Both the position numbers and the translations under genes were made by a program. The notes beneath the pieces were generated by a model. The model did no database searches and had not been told where the DNA came from. It worked only from the letters and a program-made list of their open reading frames with translations. A DNA stretch of 64,000 nt from Tyto alba (lineage: Eukaryota > Chordata > Aves > Strigiformes > Tytonidae). This document shows, one piece after another, positions 13,072 through 24,876 of this stretch. Each line of letters begins with the position of its first letter. The first letter of the stretch is position 1. Location: positions 17,704,698 through 17,768,697 of the forward strand of contig NW_024881321.1 in the NCBI RefSeq assembly GCF_018691265.1, in the 5' to 3' direction.

Positions 13072-13221
13072 CTCTTGGAGAGGTCACCTTCTGAGTGCTG
13101 GAGCAACCGTCCTGAGCCCTGGTAAAAGCTTTTCAGGAAAGAAGGGGCAGAGACAGAGGAGGGGAGACCAGGTGACGCAGATTCACTCTCACTGAGAGCA
13201 CGCCGAACCCCGAAAATAGGG
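13072..13221 (-). CDS. TBC1D4: TBC1D4 exon 11: probable cassette exon of the long isoform
   Basis: This exon has 150 bases, exactly 50 codons, in phase 2 and out phase 2. The first base completes a Ser codon; the translation then includes FGVRRALSESESASPG, SAPSFLKSFYQGSGRL and QHSEGDLSK. SAPSFLKSFYQ and SGRL match the human segment that separates the long from the short TBC1D4 isoform (about residues 678-740). It is less conserved than its neighbours. The acceptor has a good pyrimidine tract ending TGCACAG; the donor is GTGAGA. Because it enters and leaves in the same phase, skipping it joins exon 10 to the exon at 3817-3977 in frame. The long-isoform form is known in mammals; its use in this species is inferred. 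Confidence 0.9.
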
Positions 13222-15079
13222 CTGTGCAGGCAACAAGAGAACACAGCAGATGGGTCAGCACGGATACAGATACAACAACAAAACATCCGGATTAAAGATA
13301 CTGGCCAAATACCTCATCTTGGCCCACAGTAACTTTGTTTCCCAGAAGATAAAAGGTACTATGCGCACTACCCAGCAGCTTCCCTGATGACACTGATTTT
13401 GCTGTTACAGCTGATTTCTTTTAAGAAACCTTTCAACTGCATTACAGAACAGGCAGACTACCTTATTTATTTAGCTGTATTTATTCTCAAAGCAAATTTG
13501 GAAAAAGAATCTCCAAAACATTCAGAAAATATCCTTAGAAACCTGCTTCCAATAACATGAACCACTTTGTTTCTTCTCTTCAGTTTTCTCTTGCGTTTGT
13601 AAATAATGTGTATTGCTAAAACACATTAGAAAGCAGAGATTATTTAAACGCACTATTTTGGGATACATTTTTGTGAAGTGTTTACATCAAGAAAGATAAT
13701 CCTACCACACGGTTAAACATTACTTAATAATAGTAACAAGTGTCAGGGAGACATAAAAATTCATTCAGTTTATTTTACTTAACATTTTTTATTAACCCTT
13801 AATAGGAAAGGAAAGAAGGAAAAATCCCAGCCTAGAACCAAGTTGTTACGAACTGTTTTGACTGAAAATCTGCTGATGATGCCACTTAATCAGCAACTTC
13901 TTAGGAGTTATTACAAAGAAGTGAAGTCAGCAAGTCCTTCAGTTTGAACTGTCAGGGTTTCCTGTTTGCATACAACATGGTCAGTGGAAAAAAAAAAATA
14001 ACCAAAGTTTATCTCAGGAGAAAACACATTATTTCTCTCTTCAGAAACACAATGTAACAAAGTTACTTCAAGGCTATTTTCTTACCTTTCAGCCCCTTTC
14101 ATTCTCTTAAACAGACTAAACTTTTTTGCCTTTCTCTACAAGCTGGTGCAGCATTCACACTGATATTTTCATCTAGACATCGAACGGTGAGAAGTTATTA
14201 TTTAAAGACATTTTTAGAAAGAGCCCCAAAAAAACATAATTGCAGCCATGTACTGAAACAGACAAGTGCTTTGGAAAAAGTGCTTCTCCAACAGAAAAAA
14301 TTCAGCTCATCTGGGCCTGGATCTTGTAAAGGTTTTGGAGTTTGTGGGGTCACTCGCTGCAGATTATCCAGGGTGGAGGCAGAGAGAGAAAGTACAATCA
14401 AAGACACCCACAATGAACTGTGGGGACCTCTTCTGACTGATTGAAGGAACTCCTGAGGGAACAGTGTTCCACATCTTAATAGCTGGAGAGTCTCCAGAAA
14501 GGAAGGGGAAAGAAGTTACAGAGGGAAGGTCCAGAGAAGGGTAAACAGGGAAATCGCACGCCTCACAGTTTAGTGGAGAAGTTTTATCCTTACATCCTTT
14601 TGCGAGACTCCTCACCAGTTTTAATTCTGGACATACTCTCTAGGAGGTCTGGCTAATACAGCAACAGGCACTTGAAGCTGTCAGTGCCTTTTTCACCCTG
14701 GCATAAAATTGTCAGGCTACTGTCTCTGCAGTTAAAAGTGGTGAGGACCTCTTCTCTGAAGGGCCTGACTAGCAACACTGCCAAAAAAGGCTCAGCCCAG
14801 AGGATGACTAATAAATAAATAGATCATCACCAGCATCGAGCTCAGTGATCAATTAGCTGAATAGATGCTTCCCCTGAATTGCTGCTCAGAGATCAGGGAG
14901 TTACTGCAAAGCACCAAACTACTGGGAGGCAGAGAAGACAGGCTGGAAATAAAGAAATAAAATCCAGAGCGGCGCAGAACCAGCTTTCATAAGAAGCAAC
15001 GCGGGTGAGACCGGCGTACCGAGACCGCAGGAGACAGCAGGCGCGTGGCGTGGCGTGGGGTGGGGTGCCCTGAACTCAC
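13222..15079 (-). other. TBC1D4: Intron between exons 10 and 11
   Basis: An intron of 1858 bases. It is AT-rich over most of its length, but its 5' end beside exon 10 (about 14970-15079) is GC- and CpG-rich and belongs to the CpG block described separately. Confidence 0.9.
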
Positions 15080-15400
15080 CTTGTCGTCTCGACACAGCTC
15101 TGCCGCAGCAGCGGGGACCGGACGCTCTGGGACCTCCCGTTCTGGAAGGTTATCCTCCGCCGGGCGCTGGAGGGGGGGTGGCTGAAGGTGTGCGCACGCC
15201 TCCTGAACTGCGGGGAGTCCGAGTCTTCCTCGGGAAACGGCTGCCAGGCCGAGGATACGGGGGACGCCGGAGGAGTTGCTGGCGGGGAATTGCCCGGCGA
15301 AGCGTCCTGAAAGGAAGTGCTGGCAGAGTGAGGCCTGCCGCTCTGCGCCCGACCAGAGCTCTCGCCTAACCCCGCGGGTCGTGCGCCGCATCGGGGCACC
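14970..15400. promoter_or_regulatory. Intragenic CpG-dense block over exon 10
   Basis: A hand count gives roughly 45 CpG dinucleotides in about 430 bases, against almost none per comparable length in the surrounding intron. The block covers exon 10 and about 100 bases of intron on each side, so coding constraint does not explain all of it; the intronic flanks include GCGCGTGGCGTGGCG and CCCGCGGGTCGTGCGCCGC. This fits an intragenic CpG island. Whether it is an alternative promoter, another regulatory site, or only a local GC peak cannot be told. Confidence 0.6.
15080..15306 (-). CDS. TBC1D4: TBC1D4 exon 10: T642 Akt/14-3-3 site and S666 region
   Basis: This exon has 227 bases, phase 0 in, leaving two bases (AG) of a split Ser codon. 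It starts [20 protein letters not shown], a proline-directed Ser/Thr stretch, then [20 protein letters not shown], where the Thr is equivalent to human T642, the principal Akt and 14-3-3 site. [11 protein letters not shown] follows, then VRSPLLRQ with the S666 equivalent. The last codons, SCVETT, correspond to human SSSEQC. The acceptor is CTTCCTTTCAG and the donor GTGAGT. The exon is unusually GC- and CpG-rich compared with all others here. Confidence 0.97.
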
Positions 15401-16301
15401 AAAGCCTCTCCCCTTCCTTGGTCAGGGCCTATTGTATGCTAATTATCACCAAAACCAGACATCCTTTGATAATTTACTCCGAACCAGCAGCACCCTTCTT
15501 TTTTTAAAAAAAAAAAGAGGAGGGAGGAATAAAAATATATATACAATGCAAACAACATACTAATTACTCCAGGCATCCTCTCACAGGGATCTGCATTCCA
15601 GCTACCAGACTTTTAGCTCTTTCAGGAAAACACAGGAATTGAAAAGACTAGGGAAACGGCTTTTAGCTAGTTTCCTCGACATATCGCGAGCATACTTCCT
15701 GTACCGTCATAGTGATATCCTGGAAGAGAGACTGTTATTACACAGCCAGTTTATGAGTAACTGTAGCAGGAAAACCATAACAGAATCTTCACCTCCTGGG
15801 AAAACCAGCAACCAATCCTCACGTGAGGTGAAACATTAAAAACAGGAAATAAAAAGAAAGTGAACAGAGTTCCGCCCCCTCGCCACCATACAGCATCCCC
15901 AACAGCTGGTTTTAGGTCAAAAATTCTTACTTCCCTAAAGCAACTATTATTTACAAAAAGGATTCTTCACCTTCAGAGAGCACTTCCTTTTGTTGAGATA
16001 TGACCCTTTTTAATTACTTCAGTGAAACAAGGCAGAAGCTGACCAGAAACTCCCTGCTTTTTGTAAAAGCAAGGGAAGTGTAAAAAAAAAGGACTGGCAA
16101 TCAAGCAACAGATTAAAGCTGAAGCTTCAAGTCAACATATATGCCAACTTTCTTACACCCTCCGCCTCGCAGTGGAAACTCTTATTTAAGAGTTTTGTGA
16201 TGTGCTTTGTGCTACTTCCTTCAAATTGACGCAGAGTGCCGTATTTATGCTTCATTAGCACCCGTGCATGAAAACATGACAATTTTAACTAAGCTCCTTA
16301 C
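15307..16301 (-). other. TBC1D4: Intron between exons 9 and 10
   Basis: A 995-base intron. Its 3' end (15307-15400) is part of the CpG-dense block; the remainder is ordinary AT-rich intron. Confidence 0.9.
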
Positions 16302-16376
16302 TTTGTCAGAAGCAAGGCTGTTGCAGCGCTCAAAGCTGTCCATGCTTCCCAGGCGGCCTCGCATTCTGTTGGCTCC
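16302..16376 (-). CDS. TBC1D4: TBC1D4 exon 9: S588-type Akt site
   Basis: This exon has 75 bases, 25 codons, phase 0 to 0. The translation [20 protein letters not shown] then LASDK keeps the RxRxxS Akt consensus (RGRLGS) equivalent to human S588. Met replaces Val after the phospho-acceptor and Cys replaces Ser at the next ERxN. The acceptor is TTTTTTCTTGCAG and the donor GTAAGG. Confidence 0.96.
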
Positions 16377-19300
16377 CTGCAAGAAAAAACGGTGAGTAAT
16401 TTAATCCGGTCTTTTTTCCTCTTTTTCCGAAGGTTAGGCAAAGATGGCAACAGCTGTGCAGGTGAACACAGGACAGCTCAGTCATGTGACATGTTTGACA
16501 TAAGATCATAGATCATGGGGCAAGCACTGGATTTTATAAGCAGTGACATCATCTTTAGCTGGCAAGGCTGTATCTTCTCCCTCCTTGCTCCCAAGAGTTT
16601 TAAACCTGCAGCAACACTGTCTGAAGTAACTGAGTACTTCCTGATCCAGGCAAAATAGCTGCATTGGCTTAAACAGCCAAGTTCAAAAAGCTCCAGACTT
16701 CAGTACTGTGCATGCACTGCAGCTAACAGATGCATCTGCAATACCACAATCTCAAAAGGGAGTTTACTCCATATCTAGGTATTTCAGACAAAATAAGCCC
16801 ACCTGGGCAAAAGTAGTAAAAACACTAAAACTGGGAAAAAAAACACTCTCTGGTTGCAAATCCAGCCAAATGGCATCAGATACAAACAAGACTTTTCAAT
16901 TATCATGCAGATAACTCTGAGGCAAATTTGCCAGAAATTAGCATTAGCAGGTCTTTGCTGAACTGGTTAACAGTCATCTGGTTTCACAGGAAGAGGCTAG
17001 AGCCGCAGTACTGCTGAGTACCTTCTTCTCCTAACCTTAACTTCCATGAAACATTGGTGATGTATGCTGTTGGACACTTCTGACTGCTGAAGTAAGTTTC
17101 TTTCAGCACTTTATCAGGGGAAAAATAATCTAGGTTTTAGGAAAACTATAGATAGAGCTCCTTTTGGTATGCTTGCAAACTCCAGGGGAAGTTTTGTCAA
17201 CCTCAGCAGTATTTATTTAGCCTACTTTTTCCCGGTAAGGTTTGTTTTCAAGACTTAGAGTGCCCTTTAAGTACGTTATCCCATTTAAGATCACTACCAA
17301 TGAATATACTGCCTGAAGCATCTCTTTACTGATCCTCACAATAAAACAAGAGCAAAGGATAACTCGGATGTTTTTCCACCAGCTTTAAAAACACACACTT
17401 TTAGTACCGTAAGAAGGACTTTTTGGTTCGAAAAAAACCCAAAAAAAAACAAAAAACAAAAAAAAAAAACCAAACAAACAAACAAACAAAACAAAACAAA
17501 ACAAAAAACAGAAGAGGTTAGTGCAGCATGGACTGGAAGAAATCTGTTCATGAGGTCAGACAGAGGTTATATTTATTTTTCTGAGGTACCTCATTAGGAA
17601 GCCACAGCCTGTTCTCAGTTCAAACCCGACAAAAAGTAAGATCAGTCCAGCAAAACAAACAAGTGAAAAAGTGACATTCCTCTGGGACTAAGTAAAGCCA
17701 GAGTACAGAACCCAGCATGTTTCCCTATGGTGAGCAGTAAGTAGCTACTCCTTCAAGTAGCCTAAAATGTCGTTTGATGATATTTATCTAGCTAAGAAGC
17801 CATCCATTTAAAGTGTTCCTAGGTAGCAGGTTACTACATACTTATTTCTAATTTTGCTAAGATTGAGGCTGAGTAGGTGTCTCCCCCACATATACTGACT
17901 TCTATTTTTTACTTATTTTATCTACGAAAAGATGCTGAATGATGACTTTAAAAGAAAAAAAACTGAAGTTCTTTCATGGTCTCTTTGTATTGAATGTACT
18001 TTAAAGATGATGCATACTTTATAATTAAGTCATGCATAATTAGCATTCCGTTACATCAGTACCGTGTGATTTGCAGGTGGCTTAAGGAGGGGCAAACCAC
18101 CACACCAGTAGGTATTTGGTCGGCTCAAACCACGACAGTGCCTAAATACCTTTAGGAATTAGCCATGATCCATTAGGCTTGTTGTAATAACATGATGAAC
18201 AACTATCAAAACAGTCATCGTATAACACATGTATGCATGTAACACACAGTATACACTTGCACAGAGATACTTGTGGTATGTATCTGCTTTGACCAAACAA
18301 TTATTGGTTGAGCTCCACTGTAATTTATTTTTTCTCGGTCTTGCACTGTGTAACCTTTAAATGGACCTGCAGGGATGATGTATCATGTGTATCATGATTC
18401 ACAACAACATAATGCTGTTCCTGATCTATTGCAGTTTCAAGCTAAAGATAAGACAACCTTCCTCACAACAGTAAGTCTGCTTCATAAATAGCAAACTTAA
18501 AATCACCCTAACCCAGATTCAGGTGTCCACTTCTCTTGAACTCAGTCATGGACTGTGTAGATCCTTACACTACAACCTGCAGCAGTGCTTTTAGTCTAAA
18601 TGATTTTTCCTTGACATGATCGGAGCGCTAGTATGTCTGTATATGGCAGCGCTGATTGACTGGGTTATTCCCAGTGATGTTTGCCTGTTCCACAACCACC
18701 GCAGGGTTAGTGACCCATCGGCAGAGATACATCACTTTCCAGTCACATGTCCTTTAGATGTGGAAAAGAAATTAGACTCAGCATAGGCATGACTGTAGCT
18801 GTCACCATTTGATGATATTCCAGACTGCTGAAATTATCCAGATCTTCTGTCATCTCTCTCTTTTGTGCGTGTGCTCTCTCCCCTCCTCTGCCAAATCCAG
18901 ACCAAGTCCCTAGTATGTAAAATTTACTACACAGCATAGGACAGATTTGGCCACTGGATCAAATTCACGCCTAACCTTAAGTTCTAAGGATTCTCCCTGG
19001 CAAATATTTGCCTCCCTTATAGGGAACATTTGTGGCTTCATCTAGGTTACTTTATGACATGCCCTTATAAGCTGCAGGACAAGTGCAACTTAAGCCTTGA
19101 TTTAGTATGGTACTTTTAAAATTACTAGCAGAAGGAACTTAATTTCCCTGCCCCAAATTATATTTAGACCTTGCCATCCAATATTCACAGCTCGTAACAC
19201 TTTCTCTGTAATGACACACTGGATCCCAGGCACACAGCCTTCTTCAGCTGCTCCTCTATATGCCTCTTCTCTGCTTTCAGGACTCTCCCTATTGAGCAGG

Positions 19301-19920
19301 GGTCACTAAGCAAAACTTGCAATTCAGACTTCTTTAAAAGGCTATGTAATACAAGAGAATTGTAGTAATTATCTGCAATTCCACACCATAACACTGAAAT
19401 GAAGAACAACTCACTTTTTAAGTCTATTTCTTTTTTTTTTTCTTCCTGCAAAAGGACAACTTTGTTACTCATTTCCAAAGATGCTTAGTGACCAGTATGA
19501 GCACTTTTAGCTATGAGAGGTAAGGCATTACCTCTCAGAATAGAAAGTTTTCTAGTTTATGCAGGCATATTTATTCACACTTCCAAAAGAAGATCTCTTT
19601 ATGGGATCACACAACCATCCTGATTAATTTTTTTCATTCTGAAGCAACACATCTGATAATGCTCAGCTAACTCACTTGCCACCTACAATGAACATTCATT
19701 ATTCAAAAGCTGGCTTTTTTCCCTCTGTATGTGGCCTTACCATAAACTTTTTAGCACAGTTAAGTCACAATCAACCCAGCTGTAACCCTCAGATTTCATA
19801 ACAGGGATATCGCTTCATTAAGTATTTATCAGACTGAGACCAAAAAAACAAAAAAATCTGAAAGGTCTTTACTGTCAAGGATATCTGGAAGAGCTGCTGA
19901 CAATGAGTTGTTAATCTTAC
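16377..19920 (-). other. TBC1D4: Intron between exons 8 and 9
   Basis: A 3544-base intron containing the A-rich repeat at 17431-17510. No exon-like or element-like sequence was otherwise recognised. Confidence 0.9.
17431..17510. repeat. A-rich (AAAC)n/(AAAAC)n simple repeat
   Basis: About 80 bases of A with C interruptions, moving from long A runs to AAAC units and then AAAAC units. The Phe/Leu/Cys-rich minus-strand frame over it is a composition artefact. Confidence 0.92.
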
Positions 19921-20040
19921 CCTTGAGAAGATATTTTCCAGAGAGCTAGTCAAGGATTTCTTGGCCTTGTTTTTCAGAATGTCAAGTTTAAACCTGCCAC
20001 CACTGGCGGTGCTTTCTGGAATCGCATTGTTAGAAATGGT
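19921..20040 (-). CDS. TBC1D4: TBC1D4 exon 8: basic linker with T568/S570-type sites
   Basis: This exon has 120 bases, 40 codons, phase 0 to 0. It starts [20 protein letters not shown] and continues [20 protein letters not shown]. The segment KKSLTSS is equivalent to human KRSLTSS, which holds T568 and S570; the Arg at 565 is Lys here, so a basic context remains. The acceptor is TTTCAACAG and the donor GTAAGA. Differences from human cluster in the Ser/Thr/Asn-rich first third. Confidence 0.96.
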
Positions 20041-20707
20041 CTGTTGAAATGAGCAAGGACACAGTTCAGCTTTGGCAATTCTTTTTGAAATTGCAGACCT
20101 CCAAAGACTAGCGATGAACCAAGTTACATAATAAACAACATACCCTTGGCCTGTATTAAAAAACCACCACGAATGGAAAAAAAAAAAAAAAAAAAATCAA
20201 AACACAACAACAGAATAAAACCCAAACCCCACACACCCCCAAAAACAAGCCCACAAAAAACCACAGAGACACATTCTATTCCTCAATATCTTGTACAAGC
20301 ATATCAATTTAACAATACTGTTACCCACTTCCTTTACTAAATAAGTTCATAGTTTAAACTGAAACTAATGCCCTCTTCATCCCTGTTCTCCCTAGAAATA
20401 ACTGTTTAGGAGTGGGGATCAGGGAGGAAGGAAAAGGACAGAAGAAGTATCCTCACACTGTAGTGATATCTAGACGTAAAAATAATTGGTTGTCATTCTT
20501 CCCTCTCTTCCTGCCCCCAAACTTAAAAACCCTAAGCATGCCATTATAAATCAAATCAAATTACTTCTCTTTCATAGTCCTCTCTTATTTACAATGCCCA
20601 GGCTTCAGCTATCCCTAATGAACTCTAGCAGTGTCCCTCCTAGTATGCAAGGTTGTGTTTTAACAGGGTGAGAGAAGGGAGAGGAATAATACAAAAATAA
20701 GCTTTAC
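20041..20707 (-). other. TBC1D4: Intron between exons 7 and 8
   Basis: A 667-base intron holding a 20-base poly(A) run at 20177-20196, followed by A/C-rich sequence up to about 20260. Confidence 0.9.
20177..20260. repeat. Poly(A) and A/C-rich tract
   Basis: A 20-base A run followed by about 60 bases made up mostly of A and C. Confidence 0.85.
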
Positions 20708-20818
20708 CGTTGGTGCTTCACCAATATGAATGTGCGTTTTCTGCTTAGTTTCACAGAGTTGGCGTAGATGTAAGATCACAAGTTCATTTTCTTCCTGGTC
20801 ATTGTCAGGCTTCATTTT
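20708..20818 (-). CDS. TBC1D4: TBC1D4 exon 7: helical linker
   Basis: This exon has 111 bases, 37 codons, phase 0 to 0. It starts [20 protein letters not shown] and ends [11 protein letters not shown]. The acceptor is CTGACAG and the donor GTAAAG. Changes from human are few and mostly mild (for example DN for VS and TK for AK). It joins the PTB region to the phosphorylated linker. Confidence 0.95.
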
Positions 20819-21596
20819 CTGTCAGTAGCAGCAAAGAAATGAAAAAAGTTCTTTGAAGTCATGATTTACTTATTTTCCCTTCTATATGAATGTATTCTTT
20901 GAAATTAATATACAGATAATGCCAGATGCCAAAATGCACTATTAGTATGTCAAATTGCACTACTGCTTGTATGCCTTCATACCCCCTGGAGCAAAATAGA
21001 CCAAAACCTTCCATATGGAAAATGTTACAGGCTGTGGAGAGGAAGAAGCCTCATGCCCACACATTTTGTCTTCTAAGGTTGCCTGCCACTTTATAGCTTT
21101 ATAAACAGAATAAGGAACCCTTGAAAACCAAACAGCCACTCCCTTCTTCAGGCAGCTAGAAAGGGGCATAGCCTTTGGAAGCCTAAATTATAGTATACTT
21201 CAACCACTTGAGTACTCTTGCTTATACCAGAGTAAGTCAAAAAAGACAACTTCTGAAATGCCAGACACACCCCTGATACCTGCATGTCTCACCTGCTCTC
21301 AACACACTCCCATATCACTTACAACTAGGAAAATGTGTTTACAGATGAAGCTCAGCAAAAAAAAAAATACTCTGGGTATGAACACAGAGCATCTCAGCAG
21401 ACTTGGGAATCAAAACTTCTCCAATAGCAGCTTATACATATGAGGTTAGGTTGAGCATGTTATTTCAGTATATTGTTTGGTGGAAACCCCGTAAATTCTA
21501 GATCAGCTACATAATAAAACAAACATAATCAAAAGCATCTAGTCCATTTTATCACCGTCTTTTTCAAATTTGAATGAACAGTGTCTAACGTATTAC
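20819..21596 (-). other. TBC1D4: Intron between exons 6 and 7
   Basis: A 778-base AT-rich intron with no further recognisable feature. Confidence 0.9.
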
Positions 21597-21688
21597 CTGT
21601 ACACGTTCAAAAATGTCTGCTTGCTCATTATCAGTTAGTGAAGAAAGATGCCTCTGAATTACAAGTTTGGCTCTTGGTGGATAGAGTC
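21597..21688 (-). CDS. TBC1D4: TBC1D4 exon 6: post-PTB helical segment
   Basis: This exon has 92 bases; the first two complete the split Gly codon and it ends in phase 0. The translation [20 protein letters not shown] followed by [10 protein letters not shown] is the same as remembered human TBC1D4. The acceptor is TTTTCTCAG and the donor GTAATA. No phosphosite is known to me here; it is probably a helical spacer after the second PTB domain. Confidence 0.96.
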
Positions 21689-23556
21689 CTGAGAAAAGAA
21701 AGGAACATTAAAGCTTCTAGATTCTCAGATGGTATCCCAAAAAACTTTTGAAAAAAATGATAGTAGCAGATATAAGCCTGTATTTGAGTTTATAAAAGTT
21801 TAATGTATGACAGTTGTGTATCTGCAGTATACATGATACAAAATACTCCAGGTTTTTCTAAACCACACAGTTTTGTCTTCTTCCTTTAGCAGTAAAAATA
21901 GAACTATCAGCAGCTAAGTGGCTGGCTCCTGTGTAAAAGGTTGTGCTCCCTACCCCACTGATGTCTTCTGTCCTAGTACCAAGAGATCACTGACAGCTGG
22001 AAGCCTGACAACTGTATGGGAGAGGAGGAAGAGAGGAACAGATCAGAGATATAACTGGAGAGATACTCAGTGCACAGGATACTCAGAAGTTTTAAGATGC
22101 TTTTAATTGAAAAATTTAGATGCATTTTGACAGAAGGACAGGGTAGGGTATAGGACATACCAGAGAACTGAAGACACTTAAAAGCAAGAACAGAATAAAA
22201 GCTGTATGAATAAAGAATTTCTGATGTTCAATAAAGTGCACGTTTGCTCACAGAGCTTGTTCTAGGAAGATACAAAAACGTTGGGAGAAAACAAAACCCT
22301 TGAATCAGATGAAGATAGATGGGTTTACCATCCATGGTCAATATCATTCATAGAAAATTGAAATCAGAACAGATGAAGATTTTTCCAAAGCCATAAAACT
22401 CTAGGTCTGATTATGACAAACTTCTAGACTCTAAACAGAGCAGGCGGATAAAAACAATGGGACACTAAAACATGTCTTTCAGTTGCAAAGTACAAAGTTT
22501 ATGAAACTAGTATTATGGCACTCAAGTTGTTGCCCAATAAGAGATTTTATTTTGATACTGGGTACTTATCCCTGGCTTGTAAGTACCTGTGTTCAAGATA
22601 CTTACACTGCCTTATACAGCAAGCCTCTATAGTTTTTCATTTACAGAAGACTTTCTAAGTAAAGCTTTATCACTTGTGAATATCTGTTGTTAAACCCAGA
22701 CAATGCAGTCAGAAAGAGAATTTCACACCACTAAGATTTTACACTTTTTTAATCCACCAGAGGGAGGTGAGTAGCAATAGTGACTTTCAACAAGTGGAAG
22801 AAGTGGCAATTACCAGCACCATCATCACCAGACCAGAAGATACAAGACTACTGTAACATACTGGCTGCTTTTGCATACCACACTCCACAAGGAGATGTAG
22901 CAGACTGACTATAAAGATAGAATCCTGCTACTGATCTTTTTTCTTTTAAAATTCTATCTTGTAAGATTTCTTGCAAGTGTTCTGGCATACCTCACTTGCA
23001 GAGAAACTATAAAGGTCTGTCTATTCATATTTGAAGCCAGATACTGATGTAACTTAATCATTTATTTCCCCATAATAGAACTAGGTTTTGAAGTGTGTAA
23101 GAGAATAAAATCAAAGAAGGAAAAAAATAACCCCATACAGGAAAGAACACACACACAAGAAAGCAAGACCCTTTTTGATCACAACTGCCTTTTTATGATC
23201 TATTTTGAAAGCATGCATCTTCAGAAAAAAAATCAAACCAAAACAAACCAAATAAAATCCCAACAAATAGAAGGTGAACTAGTGGGTTTTTCTGCTCTGT
23301 TTAACATTTGAGAGAGGTATGGTGATGAAAGAGTGTGTAGTTATAAGAGAAGCTGCACTACATTCAATTTCAACATCATTACTGCTATCACCTCCACTTG
23401 ATTACAGAGAGTGCAAAGTGATGGTAAGAACTGCTTCTTAAGATAATTTTTCCTCTGTTCTTACACTGTTTAAGTTGAAAGCACATGGTTAACATAATTA
23501 AAATTATTCTAGAATAATCAGAAAAACACAATTAGAAAATGAATTCAGCTGCTTAC
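21689..23556 (-). other. TBC1D4: Intron between exons 5 and 6
   Basis: An 1868-base AT-rich intron. Nothing beyond short A-rich stretches near 23220-23265. Confidence 0.9.
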
Positions 23557-23689
23557 CTTCAATTCTTTCGCAAAGTTTGTGCAATGAATGCATAGGACAG
23601 GCCTCACACAACTTGATCTGTGTCTTGGCATTTTGTAGAGCTGCAGCAGTGCTAAAGGCTTGTTTCAGGGTAAGCATTACCTCATCAAC
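23557..23689 (-). CDS. TBC1D4: TBC1D4 exon 5: PTB2 C-terminal helix
   Basis: This exon has 133 bases, entering in phase 0 and leaving one base of a Gly codon. The translation starts [19 protein letters not shown], the amphipathic C-terminal helix typical of PTB domains, and goes on through [20 protein letters not shown]. The acceptor is CCCCTATAG and the donor GTAAGC. It is almost identical to human. Confidence 0.97.
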
Positions 23690-23789
23690 CTATAGGGGAA
23701 GGAGGGAAAAGACAGCGTATAAACAAAAATTCATGCCATATACATCAAATAAGATTTAGAAATCACATCATAGACAGGTGCTTTATAAT

Positions 23790-23817
23790 AAAAAAAAAAA
23801 CAAAACAAAACAAAACA
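23790..23817. repeat. A-rich (AAAAC)n simple repeat
   Basis: A ten-base or longer A run followed by three AAAAC-like units. Confidence 0.85.
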
Positions 23818-24577
23818 CCACCCCTGTTTGCTGTCTTCTAAAGAGATCAAGGTTGTATTCCTAACTTTCTGCATTTTCTGTGGATGCTCATCATCTTCAA
23901 GTTTAGCCAGACAGTGTAATTTTGAGTATCTAACTGCAGCTATTCAAGCTTACTAGGCAGGCAGTCACTCTTTTAAGAAGCTGCAAGTGGGAATTTTTGG
24001 CTTGAATATATGCTGGCTAAATAAAAAGCATTAATTTATTTTTCTTTAGCTTTGAGTTTCCCCTGTAAACTACACATGCTCCCTCTCAATGCTTTTCCTC
24101 CCACGACTGTATGATTTTAGCACAAAACCCCATAGACTCATCCCGGTGGCAGACAGAAGCTTCCCACAGCAGTTCGCCTTTCTCCAGGCTACTAGTCTGG
24201 CTACCAGCTTTATTACAGTCACCAACTTCTCTTTAAATACTGCCATTCTGCCTTGTAGTCTGCCCTGACCTTTCCTCTGCCATTACCACAAATACATCAC
24301 TGCTATGTTCGCACACACCAGCACTGGAAAAGCTCAACTTTTGTGTAAGATAGGTTGAGGTGACAGTGTTTCTCCATGCTTATTCAAATACACTCCCAGA
24401 CCTTAAATATAAAGCACCTGGAGTTCATCAACTGTATTTTAGGTGAATACAATGCTTATTAAAAGCTGTTTACTCGAGTCTTTGCATTAGCATGGAAAGA
24501 AGGAGACAGCAGCTTGACAACAATTTTAGGAAAGAAATCAGTATTCTACTTCAGAGTCAGGTCCTTGCTCCTACCTG

Positions 24578-24662
24578 TTGTTTTTTTTTTTTTTTTTTTT
24601 TTTTTTGTTTTGTTTTGTTTTTTTTTGTTTGTTTGTTTGTTTTTGTTTTTTTTTTTTTTTTT
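24578..24662. repeat. T-rich (TTTTG)n/(TTTG)n simple repeat
   Basis: About 85 bases of T, starting with an uninterrupted run of more than 25 T, then TTTTG and TTTG units, then T again. Open frames across it on both strands are artefacts of poly-Phe or poly-Lys composition. Confidence 0.93.
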
Positions 24663-24760
24663 AATAAGCAGAAGAGAGCTGAAATATTTGAAACCAAAAT
24701 CATTCAGTCTAACACTGAAAACATACAGACTTTTTTGAGGGTCTGTCACTTAGGGGGAAG

Positions 24761-24876
24761 AAAAAAAAAAAAAAAGTGGCACCTGAATGTGGAAATTTTA
24801 ATTAGTTTGTGTTCTGATTATGTATAGGTTTGATTGCTTTTCTTCTTTATTAAAAAAAAAAACAAAACAAACAAAC
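24761..24876. repeat. Two short A-rich runs
   Basis: A 15-base A run (24761-24775) and an A-rich AAAAC-type run (24852-24876), separated by ordinary sequence, close to the T-rich tract at 24578-24662 and in the opposite orientation to it. Confidence 0.8.

Noticed and set aside
24492..24827. Frames rich in Phe, or Lys on the other strand
   Set aside because: They only read through poly(T)/poly(A) tracts.
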